From assembly GCA_949592205.1 (NCBI GenBank), contig CATIUR010000004.1:13281501-13345500 (forward strand): 64,000 nucleotides of DNA, written 5' to 3'. This DNA is from Helichrysum umbraculigerum (lineage: Eukaryota > Streptophyta > Magnoliopsida > Asterales > Asteraceae). The position numbers were made by a program, and so were the translations under genes. Positions within the stretch are counted from its first letter, which is position 1. Every line of letters starts with the position of its first letter. The notes under the pieces were generated by a model that was not told where the DNA came from, did no database searches, and was given only the letters and a program-made list of their open reading frames with translations. Shown piece after piece: positions 55,392 to 64,000 of this stretch.

Positions 55392-58208
55392 ATGTCTGAC
55401 TTAAGTAGAATGATCGAAATGGACCACGAGGTGGGAAAGTCAAACGTTCCACCTAAGTTGTTAAGAATCTAGGATTACTACAATTGGAAGGACAGATTTG
55501 AATCTTACTGTAGATTCCATGACCTGTCAATCTGGATGTGTATCAAGAGTGGATACACCCCACCTACTCAAACTGTTCAAAATGCTACTGTGGTTCTTAC
55601 CTATGCGAACATGAGTGATCAAGAGAAGGAAGCTTACAGAAATGAAAATAAATCACATTCTTGCATAAAGATGTGTCTTCCTAAAGAGATTGCTCATCAA
55701 CTGAAATCTTTTCATACTGCTAGAACGCTCTGGGAAGCTCTAGAGAAAAGAGGTGAAGGAAGTCCACAAGTGAGAGCTGGCAAGAGGAGTCTTCTTAAAA
55801 AGCAGTTTACTATGTTTAAAGCTTTAAATGGAGAAGATCTTGATGCCTATGTCACGCGTTTCTACCATCTGCTAAGTGAATTAGAATACCATGAGATTGT
55901 TGAAGAAGAAGTATCTAAAACCGACAAGTTTCTTGAGGGTTTGCCTTCTAAATGGGAAATGTATGGTGTTATGATTAAGGATAATGAAACTAGGTATTCT
56001 ACTATGACCTTAGAGCAAGTCATTGACAAGCTGAAAGGTTATGATTTCTCCAAGAAGTCAAGAGATAGTGATGCTGATCAGGTTCAGAACCCTGGGTTGT
56101 ATCATGGAAAGTCAAGTCTTTCGACTGCGTCATCTAGTTCGACCACTGCACTGTTAGTTGGTGATACTATTAAAAATGGAGAAATGATTACTGAAGATCT
56201 GTGTTTTATTTCCTCCTCTGGTGATGAGACAAAGGGAAAGAATTCTGAGAAGTCACCTCAAGAGCATCAAAAGATGCCGATGAGTGTGAAATCTGCTGAA
56301 CAGCAACTGTCTGTTCTTGCTTCCTTTGTGGCATCATATGAGAACTACATAGAGGGAAAGATCAATGATCCTATTCTGTTTGATGAGGATTATGAGCAGA
56401 TAGATTCTGATTATCTTGAGGAATTGGAGCTTCAAGATCAACTAGCGTTGATATCTAGAAAGGTGAAGAATTTCCTCAAGAGAACTGGTAGAAAGGTGTT
56501 GGGCAATAGATCAGGGTTTGACAAAACCAAGGTCAGATGCTTTAACTGTCAGGGTATTGGTCATTTTGCTAGAGAATGCCAAAGACCTAAAGTAGAAGCA
56601 CAAGGAAAACAAGGTTCGGGAAGTACTCTCGCTTCCAAAGCCTTAGTGGTGAAGCAGTTGGATGGCTCTTATGATTGGCAAGCTCATTCTGAGGAAGCCT
56701 TGATGGCCGAGATCGAAGAAACAACTGCTGGATCAGTTTCCTACATGCCCACTGATAAGGAACAGAGAGTAGAGGTGCCTAAGTCTGAAGTGAAGGCAAG
56801 TGATGATGACGTGCTATATATGGATTCAGCTCCAGATATGAGTCCTGAGGAATTCGTGGCACGCATGGCTGAATTACAAACTGACAAGAAGAAGGTATGT
56901 TTAGATATTCTTAATCTTGCTGATGTTTGTTACTTAGTTACTGATTTACAATCTCAGAATAGTGTCTTAACTGTGTCAAATAGCAATTTGTCATCTCAAT
57001 TGAATATGGATAAGGAATCTTATAAGACTGTTAGATCTGAACTCGATCAAGCCATTATGGATATTCGTAGATTAAGTGATGATAAACATGTCTTAAAAGA
57101 TAAAATTAAGTCTGATGCTTCAAATAGAACAAAACTTAGAGATACCATAAGTGAAAAATCTGTGATCATAGATGGTCTCTATATGAATATTAAAGACTTA
57201 AATGAAACGATTGCTAGTAAGGATCAGGAAATAGTGAACCTTAACTTAAGGTTAATTGAGCAAGACCGTAAACTTGAGAACTATAGGACATCTCAAATGG
57301 ATAAAATGTTAGATGCTCAAAGAAGTGTAAAGGACAAGACTGGGTTAGGTTACAATGATGTATCCCCACCTTTTAATGCCAATTACACTTCTATTCCTGA
57401 AGATTCTAAGATGACTGAAGTTAATCCTGAGATTTCAGTAGCTGATAAACCTGAACAGTCAGAGGCACAGAAAGATGTTATTAAGAACGTATCATTAGGT
57501 AATAGCAAGGCTTCTCAGTTCACCAAAATACAGTTTGTATCGGGTGGAGTGATTAACGATGCTAAGACTGATGATAAAGTTGATAAGGAACAGCTTAAAC
57601 CTTTAGTGCCTAAGACTCCGGATGAGAAAGCAAAAGTGAGTAAACCACGCAAGCAGATGTCATGTTTCAAGTGTCATCAAAAGGGACACGTGGCTTCGTG
57701 TTGTCCTAACAAAAAGCCTGAAACACCACATAAGCTTGTGATGGATGAAAAGACACAGACCAACTCTAGTATGACTGTAGATGGGTTAGATGCCAAACCT
57801 AACTTAGGTAATAAACCTGTTAACATTCTTAAAAGAGATGGTAAGCATAGTGTCTCCCCACCTAAACCTAAACGGCCATATACTCAAGGTGATAATTCTG
57901 TCCATAAGTATAGGGATGTGACTCCGTCGAGGTTTAGAACTCCAAGTAGAGGCCATAGTCATTATGAGAGTGGTACTACTTCACGATCACATGAGTTTAA
58001 TTATAATTATCATAATAGAGCTCATAATTATGTGCCTAAGAGGTTCTCCTCAAACTCACCTCTTAAGGCTGATCGTCCACAAACTCAAGCTACTTCGAAA
58101 GTAACCAAAGCTCCTGATGGGAAGGATGGTTATTTTAAAGAGCTTAAGTTTGTTGATGATAAGGGACAAACCAAGACCGTAATGGCTTGGGTCCCTCTTG
58201 ATAACTGA
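55392..58208 (+). pseudogene. Copia B gag, large, one early stop codon
   Basis: The Met at 55392 opens the frame; a TAG at 55470-55472 (codon 27) interrupts it just before DYYNWKDRFESYC, after which it is open to 58208 (938 codons in all). Order: UBN2-type gag core (RTLWEALEKRGEG, DLDAYVTRFYHLLSELE), a CCHC knuckle CFNCQGIGHFARECQ (near residue 383), an acidic region, a coiled coil of about 150 residues (residues about 520-640), a second CCHC knuckle CFKCHQKGHVASCC (near 758) and a basic Tyr/Ser-rich tail. Gag coats the RNA and builds the particle. Two knuckles and a long coiled coil make it far larger than copia A gag. If the stop is read through or translation restarts at 55536, most of the protein could still be made. 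Pol follows in the +1 frame with an 11-bp overlap. Confidence 0.88.
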
Positions 58209-60260
58209 TCGTATTTTGTGTTATGTGCAGGAGCATGCTGTGAACAAGGACAGCTGGTGGTATGTAGACAGTGGATGCTCAAGGCACATGACCGGAGAAA
58301 GAAGTCTACTGAAGGACTTCAAGGATAGTCTCAAGCAGAAAGTAAACTTTGCAGGAGATAAAGGAGGAGTAATTTCGGGAAAAGGAAAAGTTTCAAATGG
58401 AACTTTGACTCTTGAGGATGTGAACTATGTTGAAGAACTTACTCACAACCTAGTGAGTGTTTCCCAAGTCTGTGATAAAGGTCATCCAGTTTATTTCAAT
58501 GAAAAAGAGGCCTTAGTCCTGAAGCCAGGTTTTAAAATTCCTGATGAATGGATATTGATGAGGGCGCCAAGGAAGAAGGACATCTATGCTATCAACATGG
58601 GTGTTCCTAACTCTTCAATGGTGTCTACATGTTTATTATCCAAGGCTTCGGAAACAGACGCATTATTATGGCATAGGAGAATGGCACACCTGAACTGGAG
58701 AAAGATGAATTATATAACCAAAAATGGTTTGGTTCTAGGTGTACCACAAAAACATTTCGAGTCTGAGGATAAGTGTGTTCCTTGCATGAAAGGAAAGCAG
58801 CACAAGAAACCACACAGACCTAAGACTGAAAACTCTATCTCTTCGCCATTTGAATTGCTACATATGGATCTCTTCGGCCCTATAAGCAAGAGAAGTATAG
58901 GTGGCAAATGGTACTGTTTGGTTGTCACAGATGATTATTCTAGATTCTCATGGGTATTCTTTTTGGGATCAAAGGATGAGACTCCTGGAATTCTAATTGA
59001 ATTCTTTGATCTAGTAGAGAATGTCTATAAAAAGAGAGTAAAGCGTATTCGTAGTGACAATGGAACAGAGTTCAAGAATTCAACGTTGAATATCTATTGC
59101 TTAAGCAAAGGGATATTACATCAATTCAGTGCACCTTATGAACCTCAACAGAATGGTGTTGCTGAAAGGAAAAATAGGACGTTGATTGAAGCTGCAAGAA
59201 CAATGCTTGCTGATTCAAAGCTTCCGGTCATCTTTTGGGCAGAAGCAGTGAATACAGCATGTTATGTTCTTAATAGAGTTCTTACGGTTAAGAGACATAA
59301 CAAGACTTGTTATGAGCTTTTGAACAATAAGAAACCTAACTTAAAAGGGTTTGAACCCTTTGGAGTTTCATGCACCATATTAAAGACTGGACATCAAGCT
59401 AAATTTGGTGAGAAGGCTGACGAAGGATTTTTCCTAGGTTATATGCCCAATTCGCCAAACAAGAGAGTCTTTAATAAAGTCACAGGACGTTTGGAGGTAG
59501 TTTATAATATTGAGGTTACAAGCTATTCACCTGATGTTCATAAGGGCTTAGATTGGCAATTTGATTATTCTGATCTTTTTGCATCATTTAAAGTTCCTAT
59601 TAATGACTATGTCAGTGATTCAGAGATAGCTGAACATTTATTGTTTGAAGATGAGAATATTGGTCCCGCTTCAACATCAAGTGTTAAGCAATCTGGAATT
59701 AAGACTAATGTTGACTCAGATAAAGCTTCCACAAGTGAGTCACAACAACCTTCAGAGGATAAGTCTCAAGAAACAGAAGATCCTGATGATCTTTCTACAA
59801 AGTTTGATGATATACTTACTCCTTTGAAACATTTAAGGATATCTTCAGCACGTACGGAAGATGTACCTGATTTGGAAGAGATTGGTACTAATTTGGAAGA
59901 TGAGATACCGGTTGAACCAGTTACTACAACTAGAACGAGTAAGAATCATCCCGTTGAAAACATCATCGGTGATATTAATACTCCGGTTCAAACTAGGCAT
60001 CAATCCAGAACTAGTACGTCTGAGAATTCGGAATACCAAAGCTTGTATACTGCAATGAAAGAGACAGGGATTCCTAATCAATGTCTATATTCATGCTTTA
60101 TCTCACAAGTCGAGCCGAAAAATGTTCAAATGGCTTTAACAGAAAGTTCGTGGGTAGAAGCAATGCAAGAAGAACTATCTCAGTTCTCTAAATTACAAGT
60201 ATGGGAGTTGGTTGACCTACCAAAGGGAGAATATCCAATTGGAACTAGATGGGTATTTAA
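58198..60260 (+). pseudogene. Copia B pol: protease and integrase, RT broken off
   Basis: The protease block WWYVDSGCSRHMTG lies at about 58254-58295. The GAG-pre-integrase zinc block (LLWHRRMAHLNW...CVPCMKGKQHKK) and the integrase core follow, with all three acidic residues visible: Asp in LLHMDLFGP, Asp in IRSDNGTEF and Glu in PQQNGVAERKNRT. The FEPFGVSCTIL and FFLGYMPNSPNKRVFN blocks and an acidic linker lead to RT. RT begins correctly (SSWVEAMQEELSQF, then PIGTRWVFKCK) but homology ends at about 60265; the rest of RT, with its YVDD site, and RNase H are absent. The frame runs on into unrelated sequence to 60444. Integrase and protease look intact, so the element is non-autonomous through loss of DNA synthesis only. 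Confidence 0.92.
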
Positions 60261-60261
60261 G

Positions 60262-63200
60262 TGCAAGAGGTTTTGGAGCAGAATGATGATGCGACAAATC
60301 CTTTGCTTCAAGACATTGAGAGTTATTTGGCACCACCTGAGGAAGCTGAAGCTGAGGCTGCAAATCCAGAAGTTATATTACTTGAGGATGAGCAGATACA
60401 GCTTGATAGATCAGTTGTTGTACCGACTGAGGTATTATATCTGATTAATCTTAAATATATAGAACTTTTATGATAGAGCTTACGCTAATCATAAATGTTG
60501 AATATATTTAAACTTTAGGAGACTGTTAGATCATCTAGAGGTCGTGATTGTGAGATGGCGTCAGATGAAGATTCAGACAATACACCTTCTCCTCCTCCAT
60601 CTGTTTCTGAAAGAAAGAGAAAAGGTAAGAGTGTTATGGAGGAAGGTACTGAGGAAGTTGAGATTCCTTTGATGAAGCGTCCGAGAACGCTTATTATTCG
60701 AGAAGGTTAGTATTGATTATAAAAGTTAAATAATCTTAACTTGTTGTTTATCAGGAGTTGAACTGAGACAGTTAATTCTGTATACAGTTGCTCAGGATAC
60801 ACCGCATGTAGAGATGGATGCACCGGTGGTTACTGAATCGATATCTTTACCGCTTCAGGTATGAGATATAAGTTCTATAACTATGAGTGTTATGCAATTA
60901 ATTAGAGTTTGAGACGGAGTAATCTGTAACAATAACTGATTTTAATTGTGTTTAACTTTACAGCATGAGGTTGCTGATCTAGTTCGTGGAGCTAATTTTC
61001 CGACGAACAAAACAGCTAGATTTGCGACAAGTTTGCTTACGCAAGCTTTGTCTCAACCTCATACACCGCTTACCAGAGACTGGCATACTGAGTCTCTTAC
61101 ACCGCCTGGACCAAGAACGATACCTGTTACTCCAACGACTGATGCAGAACGGATTACATCCTTAGAGTCGAGGGTAAAGGATTTGGAGAAGCTTACTTCT
61201 CAGATTCCAGAGCTGGTGTCGAGCAATCTTCTTCTTTCACAGCAGATTCTCAAGCAGAGTCAATCGTACAATCTGTTGATGAAGACTCATGAGTCTTTGC
61301 TTGCGGACTTCAATGTACAGAGACTGAAGTTATCTTCTTTGGAGAGTCTGGTCTTGAGATCGCATTCAGGACAGTCTACTCAGGGGGAGATATTGGTATA
61401 TCTGGAGTCTTGCAAAGAGGATGAGCTAAGGAGGAAGAGAGATTCAGACAAAGACGATGATCCCAATGCACCGAGTGGTGAGCAGACTGGTCCTTCAAAG
61501 ACTGGTGAGCAAGCTACGATTCAGGGGGAGTCTGGTGGTCATGCTGGTGCTAGTGGTTCGGGTGCTGGTACAAGTGCTGATAAGACTGCACAGGTTGATA
61601 CAGAAGCTGGTAAGATAGCTTAGTATTAGCATAGTGTAGTAATTATTGGTATTAATTTGTACAGAATAATTGTAACTTAATATTTTGGTAATATATTCGG
61701 CTTGAGATTGTAATTACAAGTTAAATGTATTAGATATTATTAAGTTATTTGATTTTATATAATTATATTAAGATAAAATAGTGATCGAAAGACGTCCGAC
61801 TCATTGAGTAGTCGAGCGGCGTGTTCCGATTAATATCGGCGGTCAAAATTTTATGATAACATATGCATTTTAGATTTGATTATGGACTTAAGACCGTAAG
61901 GTATATAAGTAATTAACAAGTTAAAAATGTATTCGTATTAACTAGACAAATGATATATAATTTAAAGGTTAAATTGATAATGAATGAGATCAATTAACAC
62001 TTGGAAATTATATAAGGTAATTAATAGTAAATTTTAAATGTTTGGTGATTCTTCACAATGCATTAGAATTTAAAATTAATTAATATTTGTTAAGTAGACT
62101 TAAGAAATTTTGGATTGATTCAGGGTAATCAATAAAAGATTTTATAAGTTGTATGTAAATTGCGTTTATATGTTAGGTTAAAATATACAAAAGAATTAAT
62201 AAAGAAATTCTTAGATTGGTTCAGGGAAATCAATGAAGAATTTGAATTATTAATATATTTGTATTTATGTTTTTCTCTAGGAATGGAAATGCTTAATCTA
62301 TCTGATTTGGAAGATGATATTTTTGATGAGATAGATGAAGATATTGATTATGATCTTGAGGATGGAGAATTCCAACCACCTACAGATTGGACTGCTGTAC
62401 CTGAGAATGTGCAAGACATGGGTGTAGATCTAGATGCAAACATTGATGAACACCATGTGAGCCCATCTAGGACAGAAGTTGTTATTGAAAATGAACAAGG
62501 TCCAACAATTGTCGATATAGATGAAGATATTGATGATTCAACCTCTGATGAAGAAGAAGAAGTTCTTGTTCAAACCAAAAATCCTGCTGTTGTACTTAGG
62601 AAACTTCCAAAGAAAAAGAAGAAGATTGGAATTTCTGAAGTTGATGTTACGAAAAAGCGTGTACCACGTAAAGGGATTATTGGTTGGTACTTTGACTCAG
62701 AACTAAAGCTTTTTGCGATCAAAAGGTTTGACGGAGTTCAATATTTTGAGCGAAAGCTTGCAGTTTTTAGTTCTCTACCACGTTATGAAATACGTGATTT
62801 GGCTAGATTAGAGATTAACAACCCAAGTCGTGATGATTATGCTGATCGTGTTGAAAGAATCATTAGACATGAGGTTGGTACGAATAAGTTTGTTCAGATT
62901 AAGCCAAGAAAGGGAAAAACTGTGAAACTACAAGAGAGAAGTCAAAGAACAGGAAGAAGAAGAAGGAAGAAGATATATCCAGCTGTTAGATGCATACAGC
63001 AGATTCCACTGAAGACAATGCCACAAGATATTCTGGGTAATATGAAGAGATGGCATGTAGATTCAGGAACTGGAGAAGCTGTTATGGTTGAAGCTGATGA
63101 TGAGGTTGACGGTGGTGAAAGAGAAATCTTCAGAGTCTATGACCATCGACACCTAATGAACATGTCGAAGAAAGATTTGATTAAGTTGAATGAAAATAGA

Positions 63201-63305
63201 ATCTTGATGACAGACGCATGGGGTGATTTAGGACGAGATTATCAGATGATGGTTAAGACGTGTATCAAGATGAAGATTTACGCAGGTAGTAAGATTTACA
63301 AATGA
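60262..63305 (+). CDS. Intron-containing accessory gene of copia B (five exons, 5' end lost)
   Basis: Proposed exons: 60262-60431, 60519-60705, 60788-60858 (or from 60755), 60964-61609 and 62281-63305. Introns are GT-AG with donors GTATTA, GTTAGT, GTATGA and GTAAGA. All four joins are in phase, and the frames between exons contain stops. Exon 1 is acidic (APPEEAEAEAANPEV) and its start is lost at the RT junction. Exon 2 has PSPPPSVSERKRKGKS, a possible nuclear signal. Exon 4 has a coiled coil (ITSLESRVKDLEKL, SSNLLLSQQILKQ) and a Gly/Ser-rich tail. Exon 5 is the C-terminal domain shared with element D (DSELKLFAIKRFDGVQYF, RSQRTGRRRRKK). The product would be about 690-700 residues. If intron 4 is retained, exon 4 ends at a TAG (61621-61623), and exon 5 could start at its own ATG (62283, 340 residues). 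Function unknown; the sense orientation implies a spliced subgenomic RNA. Confidence 0.7.
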
Positions 63306-63338
63306 AGACCAAAGACAAGCGTGAAGATAAAGACGCTA

Positions 63339-63360
63339 GAGCTATTGTCAAGGGGGAGTC
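63339..63360 (+). other. Polypurine tract of copia B
   Basis: CAAGGGGGAGTC lies directly before the 3' LTR and is identical to the tract before the element D LTR. It primes plus-strand DNA synthesis. Confidence 0.85.
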
Positions 63361-63941
63361 TGTTGGGACATAGAGTGTGACAACAGATCTAGCTTGAAAT
63401 AGGACTAGTGTAATTATTATTGTGTTTGTATATTGGTTTGGATTTGTAAAAGAATATTTGTTTTGTTAGTGATATTCGTTAAACATATTATTTTGTTAAA
63501 GTTAGACGAATAATTAAATACGAAATAAATATATACGTTTGATGCGAGTCGAGTTCTCAAGTCGCTGCGAGTTGAGCAGCGAGATGAGAACTGAACTCGT
63601 GGACACAGATAGGCATAACGAGCCGAAGCATAATGAGCTTGGGCTTGCAGAAAGAGTCGAGTCAACTCGCAGGCCCAGCGGCAGCGAGTTGAGACGACAT
63701 ATTTAATGTTTTTCAATCGTGAAAAACATAACACTTTTGATACTTTTACATTCTGCGATTCCAGCAAACCAGAGAAAACATAACCTACGACTAGGTTTTG
63801 ACGATTTATCGTTTAAAGCTAAGTCTTACAAAACGCAATACGAACATATTCGTTGTTAGTAAGATAACACCGTATTGAGGGATTCCGCACCTTAATACTA
63901 CAGATAACGAAGTTATCGATCCTAAAACTAGGGGACTTACA
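63361..63941 (+). repeat. 3' LTR of copia B
   Basis: 581 bp, aligned without gaps to 54351-54931 with five substitutions (one near 63536, three between 63635 and 63653, one near 63676). Confidence 0.95.
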
Positions 63942-63982
63942 CCGAGCTTCAGCAAATCATCAAATTTGGGGGTGTCACAGAT

Positions 63983-63994
63983 TGGTATCAGAGC
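63983..63994 (+). other. Primer-binding site of element G
   Basis: TGGTATCAGAGC, three bases after the LTR end at 63979. It shows that the interrupted LTR to its left is a 5' LTR and that the element body extends beyond the window. Confidence 0.88.
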
Positions 63995-64000
63995 CTAAGG

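Larger units (their letters stand above)
54351..63941 (+). mobile_element. Copia retrotransposon B, complete LTRs, lacking RT/RNase H
   Basis: LTRs 54351-54931 and 63361-63941 (581 bp each) differ at five positions by direct comparison. The flanks CTGAG (54346-54350) and CCGAG (63942-63946) are a 5-bp duplication with one change. Order: LTR, primer site, leader, gag, protease, integrase, truncated RT, intron-containing accessory gene, purine tract, LTR. It sits near the 3' end of LTR G. The long gag with a coiled coil and the extra gene after pol recall Sireviruses; the lineage is not proven. Confidence 0.94.
51698..63979 (+). mobile_element. 5' LTR of long-LTR element G, containing copia B
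   Basis: Starts TGTGACAACCGTC and ends AAATTTGGGGGTGTCACA at 63979. A primer-binding site follows at once, so this is the 5' LTR of an element whose body lies to the right of the window. Removing copia B and one target duplication leaves about 2.69 kb, in line with its relatives. The left flank is AAGTG (51693-51697). It carries a CT-rich block, the hairpin plus GTAAGT (52428-52456), an ACGTCGC array (about 52612-52885) and a GC-rich insert (about 53036-53120). Confidence 0.88.

Overview
The window is nuclear DNA of a flowering plant, almost certainly a eudicot. It has intron-containing genes of plant families (YSL metal transporter, plant-type TBC RabGAP), degenerate plant telomere repeats (TTTAGGG), and many LTR retrotransposons and MITEs. 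The accessory proteins of the copia elements resemble, from memory, proteins annotated in Asteraceae (pyrethrum-like) genomes; that family assignment is an inference.

Layout. 1-1507 is the 3' end of a copia element (element D: end of an accessory ORF plus 3' LTR). 1666-3088 holds three MITEs. 3878-15478 is a host gene island: a complete six-exon YSL transporter (+), a 13-exon TPR protein (-) tail to tail with it, a five-exon TBC-domain RabGAP (-), and a small predicted membrane-protein ORF (-) just upstream of the RabGAP. All exon joins proposed for the three large genes keep the reading frame. 15.5-28.4 kb is gene-poor DNA with a 320-bp hairpin, two 176-bp hAT MITEs, a 1.1-kb hAT element, a 2.6-kb solo LTR, a Mutator-like foldback element built around a telomere-repeat palindrome, and a tandem duplication.

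28.4-64.0 kb is a nest of retrotransposons that can be peeled by target-site duplications. A tandem LTR remnant (Y) is interrupted by a long LTR (X). X is interrupted by copia A (30106-45283) and copia C (from 46265). Copia A is in turn hit by three solo LTRs (31624-32034, 34185-36609, 38899-41684). Copia C is cut at 51697 by the 5' LTR of a further long-LTR element (G), whose primer-binding site is the last thing in the window. Inside that LTR sits copia B (54351-63941), the youngest insertion with datable LTRs, whose two LTRs differ at 5 of 581 positions.

The most unusual item is in copia B. It has gag, protease and integrase, but reverse transcriptase breaks off at its first conserved block. 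The break leads directly into a sense-strand, intron-containing accessory gene whose five exons join in phase (60262-63305). The nearly identical LTRs suggest it moved recently using another element's enzymes. Other patterns worth attention are arrays of short GCGAC/GCGAG motifs in or next to several LTR families, and a conserved hairpin plus GTAAGT donor at the same offset in three long LTRs.
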